A DNA stretch of 64,000 bases from Asticcacaulis sp. YBE204 (GCF_000495855.1 NZ_AWGF01000001.1:124001-188000); one strand, 5' to 3'. Positions 44,804-55,183 are shown, counted from the stretch's first letter. A program made the numbers and translations. The notes: generated from the sequence alone by a model not told the origin.

Positions 44804-47086
44804 ATGCCGATCGACAAGACCAAGGTCAGCGACGAAGAAGCGCTGAATTTTCACCAGTATCCGTCGCCAGGCAAGATCGGGCTTCTGGCCACCAAGCCGA
44901 TGGCGACCCAGCGCGATCTGGCCCTGGCCTATTCGCCAGGTGTCGCCGTACCGGTGCGCAAGATCGCCGAAAACCCCGATGCCGCTTACGACTATACCTC
45001 CAAGGGCAATCTGGTCGCCGTCATTTCGAACGGCACGGCGATCCTCGGCCTCGGCAATCTCGGCGCGCTGGCATCCAAGCCCGTCATGGAAGGCAAGGCC
45101 GTCCTGTTCAAGCGCTTTGCCGATATCGACAGCTTCGACATCGAAGTGACGACGCAGGACCCCGACGAATTCATCACGGTGGTCAAGAACATCACCTCGA
45201 CCTTCGGCGGCGTGAACCTCGAAGACATCAAGTCGCCGGAATGCTTCATCATCGAATCCGCCTTGCAGGATCTGGCCGACGTGCCGGTCTTTCACGACGA
45301 TCAGCACGGCACGGCGATCATCGCCGCCGCCGGCCTGATCAACGCGCTGGAAATCACCGGCAAGAATATCGAGGACGTCAAGGTCGTCCTGTGCGGCGCC
45401 GGCGCGGCGGGTCTGTCTTCCATCGGCCTGATCAAGGCCATGGGCGTAAAGCCTGAAAACACAACGGTTTGCGACATCCACGGCGTTGTCTATAAGGGCC
45501 GCACGGTCGAAATGGACCAGTGGAAATCGGTCCATGCCACCGAAACCGACAAGCGCACGCTGGCCGAAGCCATGGTCGGCGCCGATGTGGTGCTCGGTCT
45601 GTCGGCCAAGGGTGTCATCACGCCCGACATGGTCGCCTCGATGGCCCCTCAGCCGATCATCTTCGCCATGGCCAATCCGGACCCGGAAATCACCCCGGAA
45701 GACGTGGCGAAAGTGCGCGACGACGCCATCGTCGCCACGGGGCGTTCGGACTACCCCAATCAGGTCAATAACGTCCTCGGCTTCCCCTACATCTTCCGTG
45801 GCGCGCTCGATGTCCGCGCCCGCCGGGTCAACCACGAAATGAAGCTGGCTGCCGCGCAGGCTTTGGCGCAACTGGCCCGTGAAGACGTGCCGGACGAGGT
45901 CGCCGCCGCCTATCAGGGCCGTCACCTGAAATTCGGCAAGGACTACATCATCCCCACGCCGTTCGATCCGCGCCTGATCTGGTACATCCCGCCCTTCGTG
46001 GCGCAGGCCGCCATGGATACCGGCGTGGCGCGCAAGCCAATCACCGACATGGACGCCTACCGTAAGACGCTGGAAAAGCGCCTCGATCCGTCGGCGGGCT
46101 TCTTGCAAAATATCACCGCAACCGTGCGCTCGCGCCCGTCCAAGCGCATCGTGTTCGCCGAAGGCGAGGACGTCTCGGTCATCCGCGCCGCCCACGCCTT
46201 CAAGGCGCAGGGACTGGGCACGCCGATCCTCTGCGGCCGCGAAAACCTCGTCACCGCCAATATGCGCGCGGCAGGTCTCGACCCGGCGGAAGAAGGCATC
46301 GAAATCGTCAATGCCCGTTTGTCGCACCGCAACGCCGCCTATTCGCAGCTTCTTTATAACCGCCTGCAACGTCAGGGCTTCCTCAAGCGCGACGTGGACC
46401 GCCTGATCAATCAGGACCGCAACTCGTTCGCCGCCGCCATGGTCCTGTCGGGTCACGCCGACGGCATGGTGACGGGCGTCACGCGCTCCTTCGATCAGGC
46501 CTTCGACGACGTGCTGCGCGTGGTCGATCCGGCCCCCGGCGGACGCGTTATGGGGATGTCAATCGTGCTGGCGCGTGGCAAGACCATCTTCATCGCCGAC
46601 ACCACGGTGGCCGAACTGCCCGACCCGGATGACCTCGTCGAAATCGCCGTCGAAGCCGCCATGGCCGTGCGCGGCATGGGCCACACCCCGCGCGTCGCCT
46701 TCATGTCCTATTCGACCTTCGGCAACCCGTCGGGCGAACGCTCCGAACGCGTAGCCAAGGCCGTGGCCGAGCTTGAAAAGCGCGGTGTGGACTTCGAGTT
46801 CGAAGGCGAGATGCCGCCCGACGTGGCGCTCGATCCGGCGCTGTGGGCCAACTATCCGTTCCAGCGTCTGACCGCACCCGCCAATATTCTGGTCATGCCG
46901 GCGATCCACTCGGCTTCGATCTCGACCAAGCTGGTACAGGCCTTGGGCGGCGCGACCGTCGTCGGTCCGCTGCTGCTCGGTCTGTCGAAGCCGGTGCAGA
47001 TCTGTCAGTTGTCGGACTCGGTGACTAAGATCCTGACCATGGCGACCTTCGCCGCCTACGATATCCGAGCCAATATGGGCGGGTAA
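44804..47086 (+). CDS. maeB: NADP-dependent malic enzyme with phosphotransacetylase-like domain
   Basis: 760 residues. The N-terminal malic domain has YSPGVAVPVRKIAENP, HDDQHGTAII, VLCGAGAAGLSSIGL; the C-terminal third (from about 430) resembles phosphotransacetylase (KRIVFAEGEDVSVIRAAHAFK) but usually lacks that activity and serves regulation. It turns malate into pyruvate, CO2 and NADPH. Monocistronic, with an unusual leader. Confidence 0.95.
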   Translation: MPIDKTKVSDEEALNFHQYPSPGKIGLLATKPMATQRDLALAYSPGVAVPVRKIAENPDAAYDYTSKGNLVAVISNGTAILGLGNLGALASKPVMEGKAVLFKRFADIDSFDIEVTTQDPDEFITVVKNITSTFGGVNLEDIKSPECFIIESALQDLADVPVFHDDQHGTAIIAAAGLINALEITGKNIEDVKVVLCGAGAAGLSSIGLIKAMGVKPENTTVCDIHGVVYKGRTVEMDQWKSVHATETDKRTLAEAMVGADVVLGLSAKGVITPDMVASMAPQPIIFAMANPDPEITPEDVAKVRDDAIVATGRSDYPNQVNNVLGFPYIFRGALDVRARRVNHEMKLAAAQALAQLAREDVPDEVAAAYQGRHLKFGKDYIIPTPFDPRLIWYIPPFVAQAAMDTGVARKPITDMDAYRKTLEKRLDPSAGFLQNITATVRSRPSKRIVFAEGEDVSVIRAAHAFKAQGLGTPILCGRENLVTANMRAAGLDPAEEGIEIVNARLSHRNAAYSQLLYNRLQRQGFLKRDVDRLINQDRNSFAAAMVLSGHADGMVTGVTRSFDQAFDDVLRVVDPAPGGRVMGMSIVLARGKTIFIADTTVAELPDPDDLVEIAVEAAMAVRGMGHTPRVAFMSYSTFGNPSGERSERVAKAVAELEKRGVDFEFEGEMPPDVALDPALWANYPFQRLTAPANILVMPAIHSASISTKLVQALGGATVVGPLLLGLSKPVQICQLSDSVTKILTMATFAAYDIRANMGG

Positions 47087-47127
47087 TAGCCGTCAGGCTT
47101 TGAAGAATTTTAAAAGGGCGGGGCTGT

Positions 47128-48813
47128 TCAGGCCTCGCCTTTTTCCTTGATGGCACCCACCCGGATCAGCCACACCGCCAGAACTACCGCCACAAACCCG
47201 ATCACGGCGGTATAGGTGAAGAACAGCATGTAACCCGCGCCCAGAGCTTCGCGGCTGACGCCCAGAGTCTCAGCGGGTTTGGTGAATGATACGGCGGGCA
47301 GATTATGCAGCCACGGCAGGAACGGCGCGGCCAAGCCCCCCTGATCGGCCCCCTTGGCCGCGCTTTCGACGATACGGCCCGACTGCGAGGCCAGAAGCTT
47401 GCCCGGCAAGGCATAGAGCGACGACAGAAGCGCGTATTGCGGGGCGGCAAAGCCTTCGGAAATCATCGACGACATATAGGCGATCAACACCGTCCCCGCG
47501 AAACCGCCGGAAATATTGTCGATAGCCAGCGTCAACGAGAAGGCCGGGATACTGTCGCCCTGCGTTGCCAGCCAGGCATAGGCGAGGTTTGAGCCCGCGC
47601 AGATGACCGCGCCGGTGATCAGGCTAAACTTCATGCCGAAGCGCGTCATGCTCAGACCCCCGGCGGTAACGCCGATAATCGTCATGACGACGCCGAAAAT
47701 CTTGCGCACCTCGCCGATCACCGCCAGATCGAAGCCGAGATCGACATAGAAAGCACCGTTGATATTCAACAGGAAATCGGCAAGGCGATAGACGCAGATC
47801 GTCGCCAGAATGAGTACGGCCAGATTTTCGTAGCGCTTGAAGAAATCGACGATGGGCTCGACGAAGGTTTGCCGCAGATAGGCCCCCGGACGCGTCGGCA
47901 CGTTCGGCATCGGCACGCAGGCGAGGAACATCAGGCCCAGCCCGACGCTGACGGCAGGCAATTGAACGAAGATGCCGGTTTGTTTCGAGGTCCATACGGA
48001 TTTGACCGCGTCGAAGGCTTCGGGGCTGGGGAAGGTAAACTGGAACAGATTGATATTACCGGTCAGGCCCGCCCCCATCAGTGAGGCGGCGATGACCATC
48101 AGCAGGATGCGCCCGCCCCATTCGAGGCCTTCGGTCACCGGGTGCGGCGGCAGATCGCCGTACTGAATGACGCGGATAGTGTGGACGCCTTCCTTGGCCA
48201 GCAGAGTGCCGATCAGGCCGAGTCCCATCAGGGCGGCCATCAGGGCGTAGGCGAAACCCCAACCGAGCGTTTCGGCGAGGATCAACGGCACGATCCCGGC
48301 GATGAACGGGGCGACGCGTGCCCCCCAGGCATAGGCGGTGGCCATGACGCCCTGACCGTCCTGATCGGCGCTTTCGATCCGCCACGCATCGACCACGATG
48401 TCCTGCGTCGCGCCAACAAAGCCGAGCATGACAGCGATGGCCGCCATAAGGGCCAGATTTTCCTGAGGATTGAGGCCCGAAATCAGCCACAGGCCGAGCA
48501 TAACGAGGCTTTGCGTCAGCAACATCCAGCCGCGGCGATGGCCAAGCAACCGTGTCAGGATCGGCAGGGGCACGCGGTCGACCAGCGGGGCCCAGACGAA
48601 TTTCAGGCTATAGGCGAAGGTGGCGAGCGAGAAGAAAGCGATGACTTCCAGCGACAGGCCGACCGTGCGCAACCACACCGACAGGGTGTCGAAAATCAGG
48701 GTCAGGGTCAGGCCGCACGAAAAGCCGAGGCAGATCATGGCCAACACCTTGCGCTGAAAGAAGGGGCGCACGGCTTGCCACAGGGTTTTCTTGGCGGGTG
48801 GCGTGTCAGTCAT
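47128..48813 (-). CDS. ampG: AmpG-type muropeptide permease (MFS)
   Basis: 561 residues with 12-14 hydrophobic segments. AmpG-like blocks: SLKFVWAPLVDRVPLP, GHRRGWMLLTQ, TQDIVVDAWRIE and AYAWGARVAPFIAG. AmpG imports anhydromuropeptides for cell-wall recycling, which links to amgK at the window start. Its ribosome binding site lies inside the hairpin at 48820-48852. Confidence 0.88.
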   Translation of the reverse strand: MTDTPPAKKTLWQAVRPFFQRKVLAMICLGFSCGLTLTLIFDTLSVWLRTVGLSLEVIAFFSLATFAYSLKFVWAPLVDRVPLPILTRLLGHRRGWMLLTQSLVMLGLWLISGLNPQENLALMAAIAVMLGFVGATQDIVVDAWRIESADQDGQGVMATAYAWGARVAPFIAGIVPLILAETLGWGFAYALMAALMGLGLIGTLLAKEGVHTIRVIQYGDLPPHPVTEGLEWGGRILLMVIAASLMGAGLTGNINLFQFTFPSPEAFDAVKSVWTSKQTGIFVQLPAVSVGLGLMFLACVPMPNVPTRPGAYLRQTFVEPIVDFFKRYENLAVLILATICVYRLADFLLNINGAFYVDLGFDLAVIGEVRKIFGVVMTIIGVTAGGLSMTRFGMKFSLITGAVICAGSNLAYAWLATQGDSIPAFSLTLAIDNISGGFAGTVLIAYMSSMISEGFAAPQYALLSSLYALPGKLLASQSGRIVESAAKGADQGGLAAPFLPWLHNLPAVSFTKPAETLGVSREALGAGYMLFFTYTAVIGFVAVVLAVWLIRVGAIKEKGEA

Positions 48814-48819
48814 GAAAAT

Positions 48820-48852
48820 CCCCGAAGATCGCAGTTCGGGCGATCATCGGGG
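48820..48852 (-). terminator. hairpin between kinase gene and ampG (terminator or SD-masking)
   Basis: GCGATC-A-TCGGGG and CCCCGA-A-GATCGC pair with one mismatch. On the minus strand it ends GGGG-ATTTTC-ATG, so the 3' arm contains the only candidate Shine-Dalgarno sequence of ampG. Too few T residues for a confident terminator. Confidence 0.5.
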
Positions 48853-48874
48853 TAGTTAACTGATTTGGCAAGGT

Positions 48875-50416
48875 TTAAGCGGCAGCCTGCTGTCCGCACC
48901 ATTGCGACAGGCGATGGCGCAACGCCGCCAGTTCGATCGGCTTGGTCAGGAAGTCGTTCATCCCGGCGGCCAGACAGGCGCGGCGGTCTTCTTCGTAGGC
49001 ATTGGCCGTCAGGGCGATAATCGGCGTCAGATGGCCGTCGGCGCGCAACTGTTTCGTCGTGCCGATGCCGTCGAGACCCGGCAGGCCGAGGTCCATGAAG
49101 ACAACGTCGAAACGACGATCGGCCATGATGTGCAGGGCCTCTTCGCCCGACGCGGCACGCTCGACACGGCAACCTTCGCGTTGCAGGAGTATCTGCGCCA
49201 GCAGCGCATTAACCGGATTGTCCTCGACCAGCAAGGCCGTGACGTTCTGACCCGACGCCGTGAGGATACGTTCGTCTTCCGGGGTTGCCGGACGTGCTTC
49301 GGCGGCGACGGGTTTCAGCGACAGGGTTTCGATACGCTCTTTCAACGACGACCGGCGCAGAGGCTTGATCAGATACCCCGCCCAACCCTTGTCCCGCCAG
49401 GCGCTGATCTCGTCGCGCTCTTCCGGCGCCAGCAGGATCAGGCTGCGGTTGTTTGGTGCCGGTACAGGTTCGGATAGCGCCTGACGATCGGCCAGTACGA
49501 CGGTGCGGGCGCGCTTGCCGGCTTCCTTGAGCGTGCGGACCGAGCGCATTGTGGCCTGAAAGCTGTCGAGATGACTTTGCGCGCTGTCGGCCAGGATAGG
49601 ATTGGCGGTGACGATGACCGTATCGGCGGGCGTGGTGACCGCGACGGGTTTGCGCAGGGTATAGGGAATCTGGAATTCGACGGTAAACAGCGACCCTGTG
49701 CCGATCTCGGAATCGAGCGTCAGGGTGGCGTTCATCGCCTCGACCAGCTTCTTGACGACGACCAGCCCCAAACCGGCTCCGCCATACTGCCCCGACGCAT
49801 GCGACGGATCGACCTGACCGAATTCTTCGAAAATACGCGCGCGCGCCTCTTCGGGAATGCCTTCGCCGGTATCGCGAACGCCGAAACGGATGTGACCTTT
49901 GTCGGTCAGCGACACATCGATCAGGACGCCACCGGATTGCGTAAATTTGATGGCATTGCCGGCCAGATTAAACAGAATTTGGCGCAGACGACCTTCGTCG
50001 ATCTGGATCGACTCCAGCTGCGCATCCAGCTTCCACGCGATTTCGATACCCCCGGCATGAGCACGGGGCGACAGGAGTTCTGCGACGCCTTGCAGCAGGG
50101 GTTCCAATTCGACGCGGTGGGTTTCCAGACCGATGTGACCGGCTTCGATGCGCGCATAGTCGAGCAGATCATTGACCAGGGTCAAAAGATGTTCACCGGA
50201 ATCGCGCGCCGTTTGCAGATAGGATTGCTGTTCGCCGCTCAACTGGGTGCGGTTGAGCAGGGACAACATGCCCAGCACGCCATTAAGCGGCGTGCGGATT
50301 TCATGGCTCATCAGCTTGAAGAAATCTTCACGCGCTTTCAGCTTGGCCGCTGCGTCACGGGCATCGGCCTCGGTGAGTAAGGCGGGAGGGGAAGATGTCG
50401 CTTGGCCGTGACGCAT
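48875..50416 (-). CDS. hybrid histidine kinase with degenerate and intact receiver domains
   Basis: 513 residues from ATG 50414-50416. A short N-terminus, HisKA with SHEIRTPLNGVLG (His at residue 38), HATPase with GEGIPEEARARIFEEF and GAGLGLVVV, then a receiver-like domain lacking the usual acidic pair (about 260-360), and an intact receiver with phospho-acceptor Asp 442 in VVFMDLGLPGLDG. No transmembrane or PAS segment, so input may come through another protein. Target unknown. Start is weakly supported. Confidence 0.85.
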   Translation of the reverse strand: MRHGQATSSPPALLTEADARDAAAKLKAREDFFKLMSHEIRTPLNGVLGMLSLLNRTQLSGEQQSYLQTARDSGEHLLTLVNDLLDYARIEAGHIGLETHRVELEPLLQGVAELLSPRAHAGGIEIAWKLDAQLESIQIDEGRLRQILFNLAGNAIKFTQSGGVLIDVSLTDKGHIRFGVRDTGEGIPEEARARIFEEFGQVDPSHASGQYGGAGLGLVVVKKLVEAMNATLTLDSEIGTGSLFTVEFQIPYTLRKPVAVTTPADTVIVTANPILADSAQSHLDSFQATMRSVRTLKEAGKRARTVVLADRQALSEPVPAPNNRSLILLAPEERDEISAWRDKGWAGYLIKPLRRSSLKERIETLSLKPVAAEARPATPEDERILTASGQNVTALLVEDNPVNALLAQILLQREGCRVERAASGEEALHIMADRRFDVVFMDLGLPGLDGIGTTKQLRADGHLTPIIALTANAYEEDRRACLAAGMNDFLTKPIELAALRHRLSQWCGQQAAA

Positions 50417-50486
50417 GAAGATATTCTTTTCGCAATTACCTTTTTTCAGGCTGTGATCACTGTAGGCGAAAAACCTTAACGACGGC

Positions 50487-52061
50487 TCAAAGCGATTCGT
50501 TTTGCGGCGAAAATCGCGGCACCTCGGCATCCATCGGCGAGGTCCGGCGGTAGACCAGCGCCTCGGCGATATGGCGGCGCAGGATTGGCGTTTCTTCACC
50601 GCTCAAGCTGCCCTCTAAATCCGCGATGGTCCGCGCCAGCCGCACACAGCGCGTCCAGCCACGCGCGGACAGGTTCGAGCGTTGCGCCGCTTGAGTCAAT
50701 AGCGCTTTGGCGGCGGTGTCGAGCGGTGCGATCTGCTCCAGTCCCGAGCCCGACGCGGTGGCGTTAAGCGCCTGCTCACTGGTCAGGCCCAGCCGCCGGG
50801 CGCGTTCTGTCTGGATTTGCCGCGCCGCCAGAACGCGCGCGGCAACCTCGGCGGACCCTTCGGCAGGCGGCGGCAGACCCATATCGGCGGCGGTCACCGC
50901 CGGTACGTCGATTTGCAGGTCGATGCGGTCCATCATCGGTCCCGACACCCGGCTCTGATAGTCGCGCAGGCATTTCGGCGCCTTGCCGCACGCACCCTTA
51001 CCTACACCACCATAGCCACAGCGGCAGGGGTTCATGGCGGCGACCAGTTGTACCCGCGCCGGATAGCGGATGTGGTGATTGGCGCGGGCGACCACGACCT
51101 CGCCCGTTTCCAGCGGCGCGCGCAGCGAATCAAGGGCCTGTGCAGAATATTCAGGTAGCTCATCGAGGAATAGCACGCCATTATGCGCCAGAGATACCTC
51201 ACCCGGCTTGGCACGCAAGCCGCCTCCTGTCAGCGCCGCCATCGACGCCGAATGGTGCGGCGCGCGGAAGGGCCGGTCGCGCGTCAGATTGCCTTTTTCG
51301 AGCAACCCCGCCATCGACCAGACCTGAGAGGTTTCCAGCAGTTCCGCCGAGGTCAGCGGCGGCAATATACCGGGCAAACGTTGCGCCATCATCGACTTGC
51401 CTGAGCCCGGCGGGCCGACGAAGAGCAGGTTGTGTCCGCCCGCCGCGGCGATTTCCAGCGCCCGTTTGGCGGCCTCCTGCCCCTTGACCTCGCGCAGATC
51501 GGGTGTGGCCTGACCGGCCACAACCTCGCCAGGTAAGGGCGGCGACAGAACCGCGTGACCCTTGAAATGATTAATAATGTCGATCAGGGATCGCGGTGCC
51601 AGAATCGGCACATCCCCGGCCCACGCGGCTTCGCGGCCGTTTTCTTCCGGACAGATCAGGCCCATGCCGAAACTTGATGCTGCCAATGCGGCGGGAAGCG
51701 CCCCGGCCATTGCACCGATACGCCCGTCGAGTTTCAGTTCCCCCGCGCAGACATAGGCGTCGAGCGCATCCTGCGGTAAAACGCCCATCACGACCATCAG
51801 CGCCAGGGCGATCGGCAGATCGTAATGCGAGCCTTCCTTTGGCAGGTCGGCGGGGGCCAGATTGACGACGATGCGCTTACCCGGCAGACTTAACCCCATA
51901 CCGGCAAAAGCCCCGCGTACGCGTTCGCGGCTTTCGGCGACGGCCTTATCCCCCAGCCCAACGACGACGAAAGCGACATTGCCGGAGGTCAGTTGCACCT
52001 CGGCTTCGACGCGGTGCGCCTTCGCCCCTTCGAACGCAATCGTCGTGACCCGTGCCGGCAT
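50487..52061 (-). CDS. YifB/ComM family AAA ATPase (Mg-chelatase-like)
   Basis: 524 residues. N-terminal Lon-like substrate domain ([23 protein letters not shown]), Walker [20 protein letters not shown] Walker B and a C-terminal Mg-chelatase-type domain. ComM helps branch migration during natural transformation recombination. A LexA-type box lies about 115 bases upstream, suggesting damage induction. Confidence 0.93.
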   Translation of the reverse strand: MPARVTTIAFEGAKAHRVEAEVQLTSGNVAFVVVGLGDKAVAESRERVRGAFAGMGLSLPGKRIVVNLAPADLPKEGSHYDLPIALALMVVMGVLPQDALDAYVCAGELKLDGRIGAMAGALPAALAASSFGMGLICPEENGREAAWAGDVPILAPRSLIDIINHFKGHAVLSPPLPGEVVAGQATPDLREVKGQEAAKRALEIAAAGGHNLLFVGPPGSGKSMMAQRLPGILPPLTSAELLETSQVWSMAGLLEKGNLTRDRPFRAPHHSASMAALTGGGLRAKPGEVSLAHNGVLFLDELPEYSAQALDSLRAPLETGEVVVARANHHIRYPARVQLVAAMNPCRCGYGGVGKGACGKAPKCLRDYQSRVSGPMMDRIDLQIDVPAVTAADMGLPPPAEGSAEVAARVLAARQIQTERARRLGLTSEQALNATASGSGLEQIAPLDTAAKALLTQAAQRSNLSARGWTRCVRLARTIADLEGSLSGEETPILRRHIAEALVYRRTSPMDAEVPRFSPQNESL

Positions 52062-52173
52062 AAACCCCTCCCCAAATCACGACCATCAACCATCGCAGGT
52101 ACAGTCGAGTTGATTACACCACCTTATATTGATTTCTTATCCACACCCTACGGAATGAAAAAAGACAAATCAA

Positions 52174-52188
52174 GAACAAAATTGGAAC
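52174..52188 (-). promoter_or_regulatory. LexA (SOS) box before yifB
   Basis: GAAC-N7-GAAC (GTTC-N7-GTTC on the minus strand), the alphaproteobacterial LexA motif, overlapping a TTGATT-N17-TAGGGT promoter pattern for yifB. Confidence 0.7.
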
Positions 52189-52264
52189 AAAAAGGGTAAT
52201 TTTTGTTGTGCGGGTTTATAATACCGTTAGCGCGTGCAAAACGTCGGAAAATATCTCAGCGTTT

Positions 52265-53221
52265 TCAAACCTGACCTGTGGATAACCGGCGATCTACAGC
52301 GTCCCATAGGGCGTCTCCGGCGTCGATTCCATCAAACGCTTTTAGTTGCACCGCACCCGTTGGCGACGTGACATTGATCTCGGTCAGGTAGTCACCAATG
52401 ACATCCAGCCCCACGAACATCAGGCCGCGCGCCTTGAGTTCAGGGCCAACGCGGGCGCAGATTTCCAGATCGCGCGGCGTCAGCGTCGTTTGCACCGCCG
52501 TACCGCCGACGCGCAAGTTCGAGCGCACGGCGTCCTTTTCCGGCACGCGATTGATGGCACCAACCACCTCGCCGTCGACAAGGATGATGCGCTTATCGCC
52601 TGCCGACACCGCCGGGATAAATTTTTGCAACACTAGGGGTTCACGCCCGATGGCGGCGTGCAGTTCGATCAGGGCGTCGAGATTGCGATCGTCGGCCTTA
52701 AGTTTGATGATGCCGCCGCCTGCCGCGCCGTGCAGCGGCTTGAGGATCGTGTCGCCGTGCTTTGCCTGAAACTCACGCAAAGCGACCGGGTCGGCGCTGA
52801 TCAGGGTCGGCGGTTGCAGACCCTGAAAATGCTGAGCGAACAGCTTTTCGGGGCAGTCGCGGACGCTCTTAGGGTCGTTGACCACCAGCGTTTTCGGGTG
52901 GATCATCTCCAGCAGATAGGTCGCGGTGATATAGGCGATGTCGAAGGGTGGGTCCTGACGCATCAGGACGACGTCGACATCGGTACCGAGGTCGAGGGTC
53001 TCGTAGTCCCCGGCGGTGACATGGTCACCCTTGATGGGACGCAAGGTAACCTTGCGCGCGCGCGCCTTGACCTGACCATCTTCGAGCGACAGATGCTGCG
53101 GCTCATAGACCCACAGTTCGTGGCCCCGGTTTTGCGCCGCCATCATCAGCAGGAAGGTCGTGTCCCCGGCGATATTGATCTTTTCGATGGGGTCCATCTG
53201 GACGGCGACGCGCAGGGTCAT
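52265..53221 (-). CDS. gshB: glutathione synthase
   Basis: 318 residues. ATP-grasp enzyme joining gamma-glutamylcysteine with glycine. Family blocks: [51 protein letters not shown] and EINVTSPTG. Part of the rsmI-yraN-gshB-yifB line. Confidence 0.97.
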   Translation of the reverse strand: MTLRVAVQMDPIEKINIAGDTTFLLMMAAQNRGHELWVYEPQHLSLEDGQVKARARKVTLRPIKGDHVTAGDYETLDLGTDVDVVLMRQDPPFDIAYITATYLLEMIHPKTLVVNDPKSVRDCPEKLFAQHFQGLQPPTLISADPVALREFQAKHGDTILKPLHGAAGGGIIKLKADDRNLDALIELHAAIGREPLVLQKFIPAVSAGDKRIILVDGEVVGAINRVPEKDAVRSNLRVGGTAVQTTLTPRDLEICARVGPELKARGLMFVGLDVIGDYLTEINVTSPTGAVQLKAFDGIDAGDALWDAVDRRLSTGQV

Positions 53222-53284
53222 AGGGTGTCTCTCTGTTGTTAGCTTCTATGTAAACCGACAGTGCGTGAGAGCAAGAGGCCGCGC

Positions 53285-53653
53285 TTAAATACCTTCGGAA
53301 AAAGCGTCGCGGACGTGTTTGATGCCCTGCGGGGTAATCGCATAGAGATCGACGTGCAGGTGGTATTTGCGCAAAGCCGGTTTGCGGTCCTGAAGTTTCA
53401 GCCCCGCCTGCCACAGGCGGTGTTGCTGCACCGGTCCGACGGCGGTCAGGGCCTCCAGCAGGGTGCGCCGTTGCTTGACCTCGATAACGCACAGGCGCTT
53501 GCCCTTGACCGCCAGAATGTCGATTTCGCTTTCAGGCGTTTTCAGGCGGAAACCGAGGATGCGGTGACCGGTCAGCATCAGGTGGCCGAGCGCGATATAT
53601 TCGCTCAGATGCCCGCGTCTGTGCGCCTTCTGCCCCCGCTCGACGCGTTTCAT
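53285..53653 (-). CDS. YraN family (UPF0102) endonuclease-like protein
   Basis: 122 residues. RRGHLSEYIALGHLMLTGHRILGFRLKTPESEIDILAVKGKRLCVIEVKQR (quoted in parts here): G-x-x-A region, Asp of EIDILA and Glu-x-Lys of IEVKQR give a PD-(D/E)XK nuclease centre. Role unproven. It overlaps rsmI by four bases. Confidence 0.9.
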   Translation of the reverse strand: MKRVERGQKAHRRGHLSEYIALGHLMLTGHRILGFRLKTPESEIDILAVKGKRLCVIEVKQRRTLLEALTAVGPVQQHRLWQAGLKLQDRKPALRKYHLHVDLYAITPQGIKHVRDAFSEGI

Positions 53654-54504
53654 TTTTTCAGGTCAAGCGCGCGTTTATAGATGACCTTGCGCGGCAGGTC
53701 GAAGCGCTGGGCGAGCGTCGCGGCGGCCTCCGACGGGGCCAAGGTTTTCAGCGCATCGAGGATGGCCGCATCAAGGTCGTCTTCGGAGGTTTCTACGGCC
53801 TCCGCAGGGCCGATCAGGACGACGATCTCGCCCTTGGGCTCATGCAGTTCCTCGCGCGTGACGAGGTCGCTGAGACGCCCGCGCACGCAGGTCTCGTACA
53901 GCTTGGTCAGTTCGCGGCAGATGGCGGCATCGCGGTCGCCGATGGTGGCCAGCAGGTCGGTCAGGCTATCGTGCAGACGCGGGCCGGTCTCGAAAAACAC
54001 CACCGTCGAGGCAAGGGTCTTGAAGTCGGCGAAGAAGGTTTTGCGGGCGGCGGATTTGTTCGGCGAAAACCCGGCGAACATGAAACGGTCGGTGGGCAAT
54101 CCGGCCAGACAGAGCGCGGCCATGACGGCGGACGCGCCGGGGATGGGATGGACGCGCGCGCCGACACCCAGCGCCATATTGACCAGCCGGAAGCCGGGGT
54201 CGGAAATCAGCGGCGTTCCGGCGTCCGACACCTGCGCCACGACTTCGCCGGTATGCAGGCGCGCGAGGATTTCGGGGATGACTTGCGGGCCGGAATGATC
54301 GTCGTAGCGGATCAGCTTTTTCTTGAGATCGTAGGCCGCCAGCAGCTTCCCCGTCACCCGCGTGTCCTCGCACAGAACCACATCGGCGGCGCGCAGCACA
54401 TCGAGCGCGCGGAGCGTAATGTCGCGCAGATTGCCGATCGGCGTGGCGATGATATAGAGCCCGCCTTCGACAGGACGGGGCGGCGGCGCAAAGAAATCGG
54501 TCAT
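53650..54504 (-). CDS. rsmI: 16S rRNA (cytidine-1402-2'-O)-methyltransferase
   Basis: 284 residues. GLYIIATPIGNLRDITLRALDVLRAADVVLCEDTR split across the start, then VSDAGTPLISDPGFRLV and GASAVMAALCLAGLPTDRF. RsmI methylates C1402 in the decoding centre. First of the rsmI-yraN-gshB-yifB block. Confidence 0.96.
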   Translation of the reverse strand: MTDFFAPPPRPVEGGLYIIATPIGNLRDITLRALDVLRAADVVLCEDTRVTGKLLAAYDLKKKLIRYDDHSGPQVIPEILARLHTGEVVAQVSDAGTPLISDPGFRLVNMALGVGARVHPIPGASAVMAALCLAGLPTDRFMFAGFSPNKSAARKTFFADFKTLASTVVFFETGPRLHDSLTDLLATIGDRDAAICRELTKLYETCVRGRLSDLVTREELHEPKGEIVVLIGPAEAVETSEDDLDAAILDALKTLAPSEAAATLAQRFDLPRKVIYKRALDLKK

Positions 54505-54534
54505 GAGTCCTTATTGGCGCACGACGCTGGGAAG

Positions 54535-55137
54535 TCAAATAATCCCGACGCAGGTGCGGGCGACCTGACGTTTCTGGGCGTCGGTCAGTTTCACACCCTT
54601 GACCTTCCAGCCGAGCAGGCCTTCGCGGGCGACGACCAGCCAGGTATCGCCACTAATATTGTACTGACGGGCGTTGAAGCTGCCATAGCGGATGCGCGGA
54701 TCGGGCTTCCAGTCGGTCTTGACGGGCGTGGGCTTGAGGTGGCGGATCAGGGTCGCGAAGCCTTCCGGCTCTCCGGCAGCTTGCGCACAGAGATGCAGGT
54801 CCGGGCCTTTCAGCGGCGGGGCATCGGGTTCGCGCTTCTTGCGGATGATCAGGGCCGCGCCCTTATCGAAGATGCGGTTCAACAGGCCGCGTTTGCGCTC
54901 CGGATCGGCGGGGGCAGCAGCGGGAGCGACTTCGAACGGCTCGATGTCCTTGTACAGGCTGTTGGTAATGGCGATGCCGTCGATCAGGCCCTCCATGCGG
55001 TTGAGATCGCTTTTTCCGGCATAGGTCAAGGTCTCGATGGCCACGCTCTGGGCGCGATAGACGTCATAACAGACCACGCCGCCGACCACGGCCAGCAGGA
55101 TAGCCGAAACGATCAGATACTTACGCCATTTTTGCAT
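54535..55137 (-). CDS. membrane-anchored protein of unknown function
   Basis: 200 residues. One N-terminal transmembrane helix (about 8-24, YLIVSAILLAVVGGVVCY), then a soluble region with a basic, Pro-rich middle and two cysteines (LCAQ, TCVGII near the end). Short C-terminal part WLVVAREGLLGWKVKGVKL. No family recognised. It lies between hemW and rsmI in the same direction. Confidence 0.6.
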   Translation of the reverse strand: MQKWRKYLIVSAILLAVVGGVVCYDVYRAQSVAIETLTYAGKSDLNRMEGLIDGIAITNSLYKDIEPFEVAPAAAPADPERKRGLLNRIFDKGAALIIRKKREPDAPPLKGPDLHLCAQAAGEPEGFATLIRHLKPTPVKTDWKPDPRIRYGSFNARQYNISGDTWLVVAREGLLGWKVKGVKLTDAQKRQVARTCVGII

Positions 55138-55183
55138 GGATTACCCCTTGAGTGCGCGACCCTAACCGGCAATTCGGCAGAAA

